Source: Solen grandis
Taxonomy: Eukaryota > Mollusca > Bivalvia > Adapedonta > Solenidae
Length of the DNA stretch: 64,000 nucleotides
Assembly (NCBI GenBank): GCA_021229015.1
Contig: CM037781.1
Location: 68,592,345-68,656,344, forward strand
Direction: 5' to 3'
Below the pieces are notes generated by a model that did no database searches, was not told the origin of the DNA, and saw nothing but the letters and a program-made list of their open reading frames with translations. Below are positions 1-12,103 of this stretch, piece after piece; the stretch's first letter is position 1; the number at the start of each line of letters is the position of its first letter. The position numbers and the translations under genes are program-made.

Positions 1-714
1 GACCATGTTTAGAAAGGCATAACTATTGCAAATATTGATGAACATCAAAATCCCTGCTTTGTGCATATCTACCCAGTATAGTAATGACATTGACCAAGTT
101 TTGAAAAGATTCATTCAGAAACGTAGGAGGAGTTGTGTTCACAAGGCTGCTATATCAATCAGCTACAGAGACTAAGTTTCAAGGTACACAAACCTTGTAA
201 AAATCAATGAACCGGAAAATTGCCACTTCATGTACATCTACCCATTATAGTTATTACATTGACCAAGTTTTGAAAAGATTCATTCAGAAATGTAGGAGGA
301 GTTGCGTTCACAAGGCTGCAATATCAATCAGCTAAAGAGACTAAGTTTCAAGGGACACAAATCTTGTAAAAATTAATGAACCTGAAAATCACCACTTCAT
401 GCACATCTAACCATTATAGTAATGACATTGGCCAAGTTTTGAAAAGATTCATTCAGAAACGTAGGAGGAGTTCGTTCACAAGGTTGCAATATCAATCAGC
501 TACAGAGACTAAGTTTCAAGGGACACAAATCTTGTAAAAATTAATGAACCGGAAAATTGCCACTTCATGCACATCTACCCATTATAGTTATGACATTGAC
601 CATGTTTTGAAAAAATTCATTCAGAAACGTAGGAGGAGTTGTGTTCACAAGATATGGACGTACTGACAGACGGAGAAGATGATGCCAATATACGACTGCC
701 TCCGGCAGCGTATA
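1..714 (+). repeat. Tandem-repeat 3' part of a pearl/CvA-like element with terminal hairpin
   Basis: About four monomers of roughly 170 bp follow each other. The landmark 'gattcattcagaaa' recurs near 110, 280, 448 and 617. The array ends in a short 'gacagacggagaag' tract and then a hairpin at 689-714. The hairpin reads TATACG, A, CTGCC, TCC, GGCAG, CGTATA, so both arms are complementary and bounded by TATA. Monomer array, ACGG-like tract and terminal palindrome are the architecture described for bivalve pearl/CvA elements, which have been linked to Helentron-type non-autonomous elements. The left end lies outside the window. No protein is encoded. Confidence 0.75.
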
Positions 715-1234
715 AAATGTTTTAGGTGAATTGTTAGTTAGTGAAATTGAACTGTTTCATATACCCAACAAGAAGTATTGACCTTAATTGGAATATGGTC
801 CAATATTTTAACAGAAAAATTCCAGTTCTCGAGAAAGTTAACGAGAGTAGTACTTGTTACATGTATATGTTAAACAAAGAGGTTTGGAATGACATCCAGT
901 GATAACTAATACTGTTGTCTTTTAACACCCCTGCTTCACAAAGTGAAGTGTGGGCTACATAGGAATCACGCTCGTCACATCCCGTCATGTCACCTACCAT
1001 CTTACTCACAATATATGAAGTTTGAAAACAAATGTTGGTCTAATGCCTTCAGACTTAGAATATGGATTTTTCATGATAAGATTGCAGACAAATGCAAATT
1101 AATCTGTCAATCATAGTACTTTTCATGGTCAGGACCTTTGATCAAAGATAAGGTGTGATGCGGGGGTAAAAATTATCTTAGGGATTGTTCTATTTTTGTT
1201 ATAATTTGTCAGTTATCGCACTGTTGCAATTAAT
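715..1234. other. AT-rich stretch, no feature seen
   Basis: No open frame with coding character, no terminal inverted repeats and no tandem structure were found. It separates two repeat elements. Confidence 0.5.
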
Positions 1235-1770
1235 AACAAGAGCCACTCACTTGTCAGCACGTTCGACTATTTGAAATGTTTGTTGGTAAATCAAACAAAA
1301 TATATTTCAATTCTTGCCCTCCACATACCCTGTATATATTAATAGTCAAAAATGATATACCTTGATAATCTGATACCCCTGAATATCTTTATGAAGTTTT
1401 TTAATCCCATGCCAAGTTAATGAGACACTGAGCAAGCAAAAATTTAACAAAAATTTCTAAGTTGAAAAGGGGCCATAATTTGTAATATATACTATCAAAA
1501 GTTTTCTACCCTGATAGTATTCTACCCCATAACATGTAAAAGATGTTTCAAAATCAATCCCCTACCTGGACACTGAGATATAAGCATGAATGTACCTTGC
1601 ATGCAAAGCTTTAACCAAAAGTTCTAGGTAAAAAGGGCCATAATTTGTATTAAATTCAGTAAACAGTTATCTACCTTGGTTGTCTGATAACCCTAAACTT
1701 GTCATAAACTTCTAAGTAAATACCATGAATGGTGAATGAGATATAAGTTTGATAAACTTTAACCAAATGC
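1235..1770 (+). repeat. Pearl/CvA-like element, short copy with about 2 monomers
   Basis: It starts with 'aacaagagccactcacttgt' followed by 'cgttcgactatttgaaatg', the same kind of 5' end as the elements at 13,826 and 14,685. Two to three diverged monomers follow, with 'ggggccataatttgta' near 1,469 and 'agggccataatttgta' near 1,634. No clear terminal hairpin is visible, so the 3' end is uncertain. Non-coding. Confidence 0.55.
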
Positions 1771-2929
1771 TGCAATGCTGACTGCAATAGCTCATATTCT
1801 TCAAATTGTCGAGTTAAAACTTATGATTTCTATCTGCAAAGAAGCAGCAGAATGAGAAGTATGTTTCATGGATCTCTCTGTTGCTTGAATGGTATTTTTT
1901 ATTTTTTAAGCGTATTTCAAGACATTTGAGCTCTTATACATCTAAGGCCTGGATCACTTTTTTATTACCTTGTTATAATAAGCTGTAATGGTTTACTGCT
2001 AAAAGAATTCCGTTAACTATGTTATTTTTTGTGTGTGTTCCCGAACAGACTTTTATACATTGTTTCTGATATAGATGAAGGTTACAATCAGCTAACCTAT
2101 TAACAGTAATGTCGTAAATAATATATAAAATTTCTGTCCTGGATGTAGCTGAACAAAACATATACTTCTACATAGGTGATATTTTTATTCAAAATGTTTA
2201 TTTCGTAACAAGCTATCTATTTCGTGTAATGGACAGCTGTTTGTTTTCGCCTTCCTTACTCTTTGGTAACAAATAATTCATCTTTACAGTTGGTTTACAT
2301 TTCATAAATGGATGATGTTTTTTCTGTAACATGTTCTATAGTCTACTAAAATTTTTATAAAGAAATATTTGTCTTCTTGTCACTTTTGTAACACAACTGG
2401 TCTGTAATGTATAGATGCTGTCTTTAATGTAACATGGATATTTCTTGACTTTAGTTTTTCATACAATATATTTTAAGCAACAATTAAGATTGTTTTATAA
2501 TGTTTTAACCATAAACTGAAACGTCAAAAAGTAATTTGCCTATGAAAATGATGACAAAGAGGTTTAAAGTAAAAAATAATTAGGCAAAATAGCACATTTT
2601 TCTAATTGTTAACAGATTCTTGAATAAAAGGCAAAGTATTTCTTAAAATCAAATATTTCGTGTAGTATTATGAAAAAATGTTCTTTTATCTCACGAAACA
2701 AATATTAATTGTAATACAAACATTTGTTCAATCGAAAATAAATAGATGTGAAATGTTGTTACAATAAAGACAAGTTGTTACATATACTTTACATATTAAC
2801 CATTTATTTACCAGAGAAACTGATTAAGATACATTTTTGTTATTAATAGCATGTTAAGACCTCCAGAATCTAAATCATGACTTACAGGCTTCTATAGCAG
2901 TACTTTTAATTTTCACAAATATGGTCTTT
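1771..2929. other. AT-rich unassigned DNA
   Basis: Very AT-rich with many short A and T runs. A 62-codon minus-strand open frame at 1,973-2,161 has no coding character. Nothing else is supported. Confidence 0.5.
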
Positions 2930-4614
2930 GAAATTTCTACGAATTTTGAAAATGACTTGTATACTGTGAAGTTATCTCAAAATCTGACCAATAGTAGCTG
3001 AGAAATAGAGCAGATAAAATATATTCAAGAAATATGGCAAGGTGGGCTTAACTCAATGAAAATCGAAGCAAGCATGACATGCCTACAATATGAGCAAGTA
3101 GGCTTGATATTTAATTGTTGTGAAGTTAAATGAAAAGTCGTTAAGAATAAAACAAAGGACCATAACAAATATAGAATCAAGCCAGTCATGATGTGCCAAT
3201 GATATGCTCACCAAGGCTTGGTACTTATTAATATTGTGAAGTTAAAATGAAAATCAGACCAATAGTAGCTGAGAAATAGTGTAGACAAAATATATTCAAT
3301 AAATATAACAAAGAGCAAAACTCATTTCAAATCCAGCTAATAAAGACAAGCTAAATATGGGCAATTAGGCTTGGTACTTATAGAAATTGTCTTCAGACGG
3401 ACCAACCGACGGATGTACAGATGGTACATATAGAGCTCCCATATACTTCTTATCTGAGGGTACATGTATAATGATATGCTCAACTAGACTTGGCACTTAT
3501 CAATATTGGGAAGTTAAATGAATCAGATCAATGATAGCTGAGTAATAGTGTAGATAAAATATATTCATTCAATTTATAGAACAAAGAGCTTTAACTCATT
3601 TAAAATCCAGCTGATATGCGCAACTTGGCTTAGTGGTTACTAATGCTGTAAAGTCAAATCAAATTAAGACTATTGGCAGCCAAGATATAGTGTGGACAAA
3701 ATACATGCAATAACAAGAATTATCATTGAAGATGATGAATACCCCCCGATACTGCTTTGTCACAGTTACTGTAACCATCAATGTCAGAAAGTCTAGAGAA
3801 ATGTAACAAAGGGCCATAACTCATTCAAATCAAGTGAATCCTGATGTGCCAAAAATATGCACAACTAGGCTTGGTATTTATTAGTCTTGTAGTTTCATCA
3901 AAATCCAATAAAGGTAGCCGAGAAATAGGCAGACAAATCTTGTCTACAGACAGACCCACTAACCGACCAACAGACCAATGGATGTGACTCCAATAAAGAC
4001 CCTATATACACTGGAAACTCCTTATAACGCTCCTCGGAACAACGCTGTATCCAATGTAACGCGGATGTCCATGGACCCCTTTTTTTTTGGAAAAAAAATA
4101 GCAATTATCGTATTTTTTGTATGTATCATTCTATTGTAGCCGCCATTTTTGTTTACAAACAGCGGTTCCCGGTTATCCGCCGATTACCTGATACGTGTTA
4201 GTTTCTCTCGCTGTAGGCTGAAAACCAGTCACTCTAGTACACTTAGGTGCGTGAACAATGGTAAACTGTCATAAGTCAAACAGTTAAGAAGCCAATATCG
4301 GCTATTCTTCCCCCGACTAATGACATGAACCTGTTATGTTTTCGCACTTCAGCACGTGTCAGCACATTTTGATACGGATTATCGATTAAGCACAATAAGA
4401 ATAAGACAGAAACTGACCGCCGATTTTACCGGTACAGTGTAAGCGGGTGGGTGGGGGATGGCTTTACTCGATATAGCATACAGTATAAGTGGATGGGGGG
4501 GATTTTAACCTGAAATAGCAATAACGCGGATTCACATAGAGCGCGGATCACCACCTTGGACCCCCAAACCCGCGTTATAAAGAGTTTACAGTGTACTTCT
4601 TATCTGGAAGTATA
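2930..4614 (+). repeat. Pearl/CvA-like element, interrupted by a MITE in its terminal hairpin
   Basis: Diverged monomers of about 130-240 bp carry the landmark 'aggcttggtacttat' or variants (near 3,212, 3,369, 3,489, 3,621 and 3,862). There are two 'acagacgga/cagacagaccc' tracts (about 3,394 and 3,948), each followed by a palindrome of the form TATACTTC-loop-GAAGTATA. The first, near 3,442-3,464, is degenerate. The second is perfect once the inserted MITE at 4,009-4,593 is left out: its left TATA is at 4,005-4,008 and the rest at 4,596-4,614. Another monomer fragment continues to about 4,680. Non-coding. Confidence 0.65.
4009..4593. mobile_element. TA-flanked MITE (Tc1/mariner-pogo type), 585 bp
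   Basis: The left end is CACTGGAAACTCCTTATAAC and the right end is its near-perfect inverse; about 20 of 22 terminal positions match. Both sides are flanked by TA (4,007-4,008 and 4,594-4,595), the target duplication expected for Tc1/mariner-type elements. Removing element plus one TA restores the host palindrome, so the boundaries are secure. The interior is AT-rich, contains a CACGTG at 4,353 and has no transposase frame, so it is non-autonomous. Superfamily assignment is inferred from the TA duplication and the CACTGTAAACTC-type end. Confidence 0.8.
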
Positions 4615-4985
4615 AATATAACAAAGGGCTCTAACTCATGTAAAATCAAGCCAACAATATGCGCAAATGAGGCATTTCAGTTGTCATCAGAAAAGGAATA
4701 CATGATAGTTACTATAGAACTTTGCTAAAAATAGAAACTGATAAAAACTTTAAGATCATAAAAGTTGCAATTTGATTGGCTAGCAAAAGAAATTCAGAAT
4801 GAGAAAGTCAATGGTTCATCATAGATCCTCATAGCATTGCATCATTGAGGAGGTGTACTTTAGTCAGATTGAACACATAGATAACATACTTTCTTGTATA
4901 CCAATGTATATCAAGATATCCAGGGAGTTATATATACATTATAAATATATATGTTCAGAGCTCCCAACAATAACCTAGCGTGTGT

Positions 4986-5174
4986 TCAGTATGACAAACC
5001 ATATGCGCAGTACTCTTACAGTCAGCTAGGAAACTTTATCAGTGTCATAAACCACGATGCTGCACATACACCTATGTACAGCATAAGGAGCACATGAACA
5101 GCATTGTATATGATCCTAAGACAACTCCATAGCTGACTGTAAGCTGACTGGTTGCATATGGTTTGGCATACTGA
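4986..5174. mobile_element. Foldback MITE with about 45-bp arms, 189 bp
   Basis: The left arm (4,986-5,028) begins TCAGTATGACAAACCATATG and ends GTCAGCTA. The right arm (5,130-5,174) begins TAGCTGACTGTAAGCTGACT and ends CATACTGA, the inverse of the left arm with a few mismatches and a small indel. The spacer is about 100 bp and non-coding. No clear target duplication was found, so the superfamily is left open. Confidence 0.75.
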
Positions 5175-5690
5175 TGGCACGCCTGAGGCCCAAAGCCTGA
5201 GGCCCGAGTCCTGACTGAGTTGCTACTTTTTGCTTTACAGGATTTATATACTAATGATATGAATGATCCTTGAAGTACACAAAAATCATCTACATATGCA
5301 GTTTTCTTTTACAAGTTATTTGTCCTTCCATGCAGCAGATTATTGTGAATCTCACACTTACTTATGAAGGATCTCAAAACGTACACCAAATATGAAAATA
5401 TGATAAATGTGAAGAAGCTAATTAATTGATGGCTTCCATTTAGTTCATCTTCATGTTTCTTGAATAAATAAGTTCCCTGAGAAATGAAGTTTATTCAGGG
5501 TGATTAAGGCCCAGTCTTGGAGAAACCTCAAGGAAGCACTGAATCATTTCTTGCCAGCAATGTTAACCCTCTGTCATTGCAGCGTGCCATTTTTTGTTAC
5601 GGATAATCCAGAACAGACTGAAAGTAGTTCTGAAAGGGAATAACATATCTCCTGGTTACTATAGAGAACATCCTTGTCCAGAGCAAGTGT
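5175..5690. other. Unassigned non-coding DNA
   Basis: Mixed-complexity sequence without tandem structure, terminal repeats or a coding frame. Confidence 0.45.
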
Positions 5691-5918
5691 GCCTGTTCGG
5701 GGTTCAAACGTCAGGGGGGCCAAAACCTTCCATGAGCTTTCCAGGCATAACATGCTTCTGATATGCAGGGTCTACTCTGAGGTATCATTGCTTAAGTTCC
5801 TAGTTTCGACCAGTACTTTGCACCTAGGTCATGATTGATTCTTGCCCCTGAATGGATTCAAACCCACATCCATTATATTTGCAGTCTTGACTATTACCAC
5901 TTGACCATAGCAAAGACT
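5691..5918 (-). mobile_element. tRNA-derived SINE
   Basis: On the minus strand the sequence has a perfect RNA polymerase III A-box, TGGTCAAGTGG (plus coordinates 5,897-5,907). A near-perfect B-box, GGTTTGAATCC, lies about 33 bases further on (5,854-5,864). The spacing and the tRNA-like head fit a tRNA-derived SINE whose body runs left to about 5,691. It does not fold as a complete tRNA, so it is not called a tRNA gene. The 3' limit is approximate. Confidence 0.65.
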
Positions 5919-7116
5919 TACTTTAAAATTAAATATTTCTGTGGGGTTCTAATTTTCATTGATTTTATGGATGGCTATGATCGAAATGAAAACAATTTAT
6001 TTGATAGTCCTCAAATTCTCTCGAACATGAATCCAAGAATGAATGTATCAATGAAACTGACTTCATTACCAATTCCACAAAATTTAATGTCAACAAAAAA
6101 TAATGATTTACATGTCTGTGGTCTCTAAAGTGTTTTTTCCTTGACAGCTCTAGTGCTGATAACAGAGCGAGGAAACAGTATGCTCTTTCCATTCAAGTTT
6201 TAAATCTGAGACCAAATTCTAGGTTCACCTAAAAAAAATTCTAGGTTCAAGAAACACCCTGTATATATGACAGACTGATTTAATATTACTGATAACAAAC
6301 ATGTTTGTGAAGCAAAGTGCTTCTTCTCTTGGGAACTCACATAACATGCAGAAAATTCTCAGAGGAGATTTCCAATTTTGAACAAAATTGTTAAATTCTC
6401 TTCTACAATTCCAGAGGTTCTTTCTGTATGAATTTTCCCAACTAACATGTGCTATACAAAATAATTATATTCCCATGATAGATTTATCTATTGGAAATCT
6501 GAACATATCCAAAATTGCTTACAGTAGCCAGATTGGTCTACACACAAAACTTTTGATGTCAATGAAAATTCTGCCAACTTAAAGTTTTATTTCATTACTT
6601 CCAGAATACATAAAGGTGGTTATTTCCGTTAATCATTTCAAAAAAGTTTTAGTCACTAAAATCAAGACAAGCACAGATATCAAACAATTACTGAAAATTA
6701 AACTTCACAGGTGGCAGACATTAAGAATGTTAAAGGTCAAAGTCATAAGTAAAGGTCAGGGTCAAAAGTATTGTAAAGTGAAAATGTTTTGAGCAAATAT
6801 AAAACAAATCCACCAAAGAATTTTAATGGCAAACATCAAAGATAGACAGAAGAATCAACCTCTTCTTTAAATACCTGGCACTGTTTGATATACTTCGGTG
6901 GTCCTGATCCCTTTCCTTCATATTTCTGTATAAAACTACCTGGGCTATTCAAATTTGTGTTATATGAAAACATGACCTTATCAGCACAAAACAAAGAAAA
7001 GAACAGGACATGACAAAAAAACAAAAAAAACATGAACGATGAGAACTGTGGCAAAAACCTTAATGTCAATGATCTGAGAAAAAAAAAGTACTGTATTTTC
7101 CCAGTTATAACAATCA
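5919..7116. other. Unassigned AT-rich DNA
   Basis: Open frames of 60-100 codons occur on both strands (for example 5,835-6,128 and 6,836-7,069). Their amino acid composition follows the AT-rich base composition and they lack splice context, so none is called. No mobile-element ends were recognised. Confidence 0.45.
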
Positions 7117-7282
7117 GGGGCCGTATTCATAAAATTCCATAGGACAAAATTTTCTTTATTTTCTAATATTTTCCTTAAAATTACATAGATTTCCCTTACT
7201 TATTAAGAATTCCCTCATGAGATTTATTCCAGTTAAGGAATTATTTTCATTAAAAATTAAGGAGCTTTATGAATATGGCCCC
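7117..7282. mobile_element. Short MITE with GGGGCCRTATTCATAAA ends, 166 bp
   Basis: The left end GGGGCCGTATTCATAAA and the right end TTTATGAATATGGCCCC are inverse copies with a single mismatch over 17 bp. The AT-rich interior is itself weakly palindromic. There is no coding capacity. The superfamily is unknown. Confidence 0.7.
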
Positions 7283-7362
7283 AGAACTTCCTCTTTATCA
7301 TATGAATTCTCAATGAAAATATCCCTTCCATAACAATGAAACATATTCATTTTAGATAGTGG

Positions 7363-7610
7363 AAACATGTCAATTTATAATTCCAAAATTTTTAGTGGAA
7401 ACATATCCATTTATGATTCTGAAAACATGGTCATTTCATATGATCCTGAAAACAATTGGTCATTTATGATTCTGAAAACTTGTTCATTTATGATAGTGGA
7501 AACATATCCATTTATGATTCTGAAAACATGGTCATTTCAAAAAATTGGGTTTATGATTCTGAAAATTTTTTTTTGGAACATATCCATTTTATAATTAGGA
7601 AACATATCCT
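7363..7610 (+). repeat. Degenerate short tandem repeat (about 30 bp)
   Basis: Repeats of 'atttatgattctgaaaac' alternating with 'tagtggaaacatatcc' occur about eight times, with many substitutions. The run keeps a 75-codon plus-strand frame open, but that frame is simply the repeat being translated. Confidence 0.7.
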
Positions 7611-7639
7611 ATCATGATAGCGGAATTGAAAAAATTCCA

Positions 7640-9299
7640 CTTGGAAAAAAAACCAACCCCCCCGCAAGTGTTTTTAAAGGTTTGGGCATGAAATAATTCT
7701 TGTATGCAACACTCCATCTTAATATACAGAGGACATATGTGCCAACTACCTAGAAATCTAGTTATCCTATGTTTTACATACATATGGGTATATGTATGTC
7801 TATGGATCAATAACAGTAAGATTCACTGAAATCTATCAATGGAAGAAAATTGTAAAACAAATACCATCAAAGGGACATATCTTTAAAACAGGGGGGAGGG
7901 GGGGGGGTAACCCAATGTTATATAGAAAAAGCGCTACTACAATGTCTAAGGTTGAATGACAGCAAGTTTCATTGAAATCCCTCCAGTAGTTTAGGAGGAG
8001 TAGTCTGCAGAAAATTGTAAAGCAAAAATCATCAAAGGGGCATAACTATAAAAAAGGGAGGTAATCCAATGGGAGGAGTAGTCTGCAGAAAATTGTAAAG
8101 CAAAAATCATCAAAGGGCATAACTATAATAAAGGGAGGTAATCCAATGTTATATAACTAACACATGCTTCTACAATGTCTAAGGATGAATGGCAGCAAGT
8201 TTCATCAAAATCCTTCCAGTAGTTTAGGCGAAGTAGTCCGCAGAAGTTTGTAATGCAAAAATCATCAAAGGGGCATAACTTGGAAAATAGGGGAGGTAAC
8301 CAAATGATATATAGATAACGCGCTTATACAATGTCTAAGGATCACTGCCAGCAAGTTTCATCAAAATCCTTCCAGTAGTTTAGAAGGAGTAGTCCGCAGA
8401 AAATGCAAAAATCATCAAAGGGGCATAACTTGGGGTAACAATGCTATTAATGTCTAAGGATCATTGCCAGCAAGTTTCATCAAAATCCTTCCAGTAGTTT
8501 AGAAGGAGTAGTCCGCAGAAGTTTGTAATGCAAAAATCATCAAAGGGGCATAACTTGGTAAATAGGGGAGGTAACTCAATGGAAGTTTGTAATGCAAAAA
8601 TCATCAAAGGGGCATAACTTGGTAAATAGGGGAGGTAACTCAATGCTATATAGATAACGCGCTGCTACAATGTCTAAGGATCATTGACAGCAAGTATCAT
8701 TAAAATCCTTCCAGTAGTTTAGGCGGAGTAGTCCGCAGAAGTTTGTAATGCAAAAATCATCAAAGGGGCATAAATTGGTAAATAGGGGAGGTAACCAAAT
8801 GATATATAGATAACGCGCTTATACAATGTCTAAGGATCATTGCCAGCAAGTTTCATCAAAATCCTTCCAGTAGTTTAGAAGGAGTAGTCCGCAGAAGTTT
8901 GTAATGCAAAAATCATCAAAGGGGCATAACTTGGTAAATAGGGGAGGTAACTCAATGCTATATAGATAACGCGCTGCTACAATGTCTAAGGATCATTGAC
9001 AGCAAGTATCATTAAAATCCTTCCAGTAGTTTAGGCGGAGTAGTCCGCAGAAGTTTGTAATGCAAAAATCATCAAAGGGGCATAACTTGGTAAATAGGGG
9101 AGGTAACTCAATGCTATATAGATAACGCGCTAATACAATGTCTAAGGATCATTGCCAGCAAGTTTCATCAAAATCCTTCCAGAAGTTTAGGAGGAGTAGT
9201 CCGCAGAATTTTGTGTCTACAGACGGACGGACAGACGGACGGACGGACGGACAACCTGATTCCAGTATACCCCCCCTAACTTCGTTGCGGGGGGGTATA
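7640..9299 (+). repeat. Pearl/CvA-like element with about 9 monomers of 155 bp, (ACGG)n and terminal hairpin
   Basis: Monomers contain 'caaaaatcatcaaaggggca', 'aggggaggtaac', 'acaatgtctaaggatcattg' and 'ccttccagtagtttag'. The first landmark recurs near 8,101, 8,255, 8,405, 8,530, 8,599, 8,751, 8,908 and 9,063; some copies are truncated to 70-125 bp. The last four full copies are very similar, suggesting recent local amplification. The array ends in an ACGG-type tetranucleotide run (9,222-9,252) and a perfect 11-bp-stem hairpin, TATACCCCCCC with GGGGGGGTATA (9,266-9,299), around a 12-nt loop. Non-coding. Confidence 0.85.
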
Positions 9300-9786
9300 A
9301 TTATAGTTCTCGAAATATATCCATGTATAAGAGTATGATATTATGAGACAATTTAAATGAACTCTGGTAAATTGATTGAAGATCAATGTCTAAAGAAGGG
9401 GCAGGGGGGACTGTATTTGAGAAAACATGGTAATTAGAAGAAAAAAAGCAAGGAGAGAGGGATTTCTTAGCCATCACATCATGATTGATAGTGCTGATAA
9501 GATCAATATCAGACCAACCTGCAAGTAACTACAAAGCTGTACTCAAACTTGCAATTTTAAAATCCTTTATTCTGTAAACATAAATTCTGTTAAGACTGAG
9601 CTTAGTATAAAATCTTTTTAAGTTGAGAGACACCTGCAGATTGATTTAGATTCAAATCATAGACATAACCCTTTACCAACAGAAAACACCCATGTTAGAT
9701 CATTGTAAAGTTGTATAAAAGTAAAACAAATTTTCAGTCATGTCATATTATTTTAACAATGTTTTCTGCTCATCCAAAAGGTGCAT
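9300..9786. other. Unassigned DNA
   Basis: AT-rich and non-repetitive at this scale. No coding frame or element end was recognised. Confidence 0.45.
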
Positions 9787-9905
9787 GTAAGTACCAACCA
9801 GCATAAAATCAGATAAAATTAATCTGCATGGTACTTTAAGGCTGATCAGGTTTAATACTGGTGAAAAATGTACAAATAGTTTTCAAGTGGCAAAGAGTTA
9901 ACAGT
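9787..9905. mobile_element. Probable MITE fragment (CTGATCAGG-type)
   Basis: It contains 'aaggctgatcaggtttaata' and ends 'tggcaaagagttaacag'. This resembles a bivalve foldback family whose subterminal CTGATCAG hairpin is seen intact at 33,948-33,998. Only one arm is clear here, so the call is tentative. Confidence 0.35.
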
Positions 9906-9949
9906 AATCAAACATGACACCGGGAACAACAACAGCCATTACCACCTAC

Positions 9950-10134
9950 CTGTATGTGTTGCTGGGTTTCAGACAATCCTCAAACTGCGGACCCTCGGAC
10001 TTCCTCCTCATGTCGGTCAGGTACTCGTGCTGCTTGAGACTGATCGGCTCGTCCACTCCGTCCTGTAGGCTGAAGCTGACCTTCCTCTTCACCTCGGGCT
10101 GTGGTTCCTCCAGTGAATCTTGACACACCTCCTG
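9950..10134 (-). CDS. Internal coding exon of an unrecognised gene (62 codons)
   Basis: The minus-strand sequence is open throughout and bounded by good splice signals: acceptor 'ttttcaccag|CAG' and donor 'ACAG|gtaggt'. Codon third positions are strongly G/C (GAG, GTG, AAG, CTG, ATC, TAC) in otherwise AT-rich DNA, which is the best coding signal in the window. The exon starts in phase 0 and ends with two bases of a split codon (185 nt). The acceptor is a tandem CAGCAG, so use of the second AG would drop one glutamine. Visible motifs are KRKVSFSL, fitting both a basophilic kinase site and the [RK]VxF protein phosphatase 1 docking consensus, and MRRKSEG, a further PKA-type site. The peptide is hydrophilic and looks like a regulatory linker. 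I do not recognise the family. Neighbouring exons were not found, so introns must be long. Confidence 0.8.
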
Positions 10135-11225
10135 CTGGTGAAAACAATTACCATGGCCTCACCAATTTCTATCACCTAATCTAATTAAACGCAACCCAAC
10201 TATGCACCCAAATCTATATTATATGATTTGTTGGATTTAGATGCATTTTTACAGTTATGGTTTAGTCTTATGTAATACAGTTTCTAAACATGGACTCTTA
10301 AGTATCTAGCATTACAAAGGAACTGCACAGTATTCCCAATGTATAAACCAATCTCAAGGCAAAAATATTCCCAATGAATACTCAGAAGAAGAAGAAGAAC
10401 TGGCTTCATTTGATCAAATGTTGACAAAGTTGAAAACTTTTCCACACAGTAATCAAAGATGGCAATTGTTGATTGATCAACCTCTGGGATTTTCTTTTTT
10501 GGGCTGTTATGAAAATATGACCATACACTTTAAATTGGGGATTTTTGCACAAAAATGATAGAAATTGGAGAAGATATAATCCAGAAATTATAGCAAATGT
10601 AGAGAATGAAAGTGAATAATAGATTCATCAGTTTGTTGACAACTGCTTTTTGTAGGCTGGCTGTTTGGGGAATTTATCAATTTCTGGCTTAAATTACCAA
10701 TTTGTTTGGGAAGATAAATAGGAAGTTTTTAATTTCTAACTGGGAAAATATATACTTTTTGGCATTTGGAAGATAGCCAAATACCAGCAATACAAACAGC
10801 TGAAAAAATGGCCTAAACTCAGTAGCCACCATTCCCTTGGTAACCATTGTATTATACATATCATCATGGGGAAGAATATTGTTCTATTGTGTTACCTCAC
10901 TCCCAACAAGACTATCATCAGGATTTTTTTTTTCTGTAAAAGTGACCTTGACTTTGACAAGAATGTTTCCAAATGCAGTCCCAAATGTTGTCTTCTGTGA
11001 GCTTCAAATGTACCAAATCTTGGCACAATACCACATTCCCTGCATTAACATTTAAAAGAAAAAATTAAATAAATATTAATCTGAATTTTGACCTAATTTA
11101 CCAAAAACCTATATAAAGCAAGCTACAAATACACTGCATGACATCAAGTGTCAATTTCCTCACTAAAATACAGCAGGAAACTTTTTTTCTATATTAGTAA
11201 CAGTGATGTTGTATCCTGCATACAG
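10135..11225. other. Probable intron, no further features
   Basis: Upstream (5') of the minus-strand exon. AT-rich with a short GAA run at about 10,387. No second exon with comparable codon bias or element ends was seen. Confidence 0.45.
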
Positions 11226-11372
11226 TGCGGCTCGCGTTCAAGTTGGCACACGGAACGCACGTTACACGCACGTTACACGGACACGGAATGCACTTTACAC
11301 GGTGCACGTACGTTACACGTTTGGTTCATATACACGATACACGGTCCACACGATACGAACGATGCACGAAGC
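11226..11372. repeat. ACACG-rich degenerate repeat, block 1
   Basis: Irregular repeats of 'gttacacg', 'cacggacacgg' and 'cacgatacacgg' fill the stretch. A second block with the same words, in shuffled order but on the same strand, lies at 13,082-13,232. Together they flank a 1.7-kb segment containing a core promoter. No protein or known repeat family was recognised. Confidence 0.6.
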
Positions 11373-12103
11373 AAACGCTGCCGGCTTATTCGGTCAACTT
11401 GGTTGTTTTCGTCCATAGACTACTTCTCTATGCGTCATTAGTTAATAAGAGAACTAAAGAAGGATTCAAGAGACAAGCGATCGTATTAAATTCTCGTTTT
11501 AGATTTATAATAACTACATGTAATTGCTAGTAAACTTTATATTTCATGTTTGTTCTTTTAGATACGTCGAAGATCTGAAAGAAACTTTTTTATTCTTATA
11601 TGATCACGTTCATGTACAATGTATGAATGCATACTGCATTCAATGCGTATGATCTATTTTTCACACTATCATTAAAGTTTGGGAACAAAATTCCATATGT
11701 AATCAATAAATGAAACATCAAAGGAGTTACCTTTTTATTTAATTAATTACCGATCTGGCCATTTACCGAAACAAATCTGAACACAGAATTTAAAAAATCG
11801 TATCGTATTGTTGGTAATCTATAATTTTAGCCACATATACTAGCTGTAGTTGTTTTCGTCCATAGACACTTATCAATCTTTTTTTTTTCTAATTCTTTTA
11901 ATAAGAAAACGAATAGAATTGACGATTATACGAATCTATGTATACAATGTATGATTACTCATTATTGGAAGACAGACAAAACAACCAACCCTAAATGATT
12001 TTCAAAAGACGGATAAAAACATTCAATAGTTTTAAGAGTGGAAAAATCGAGCCCATTTTATCTTTATAATTACCTGTACCATCACCAGGATATGTATGGA
12101 AAA
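11373..12103. other. Non-repetitive AT-rich DNA upstream of the plus-strand promoter
   Basis: No coding frame. The phrase 'tgttttcgtccatagac' occurs twice (about 11,404 and 11,851), suggesting an old local duplication of about 450 bp spacing. Confidence 0.4.
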
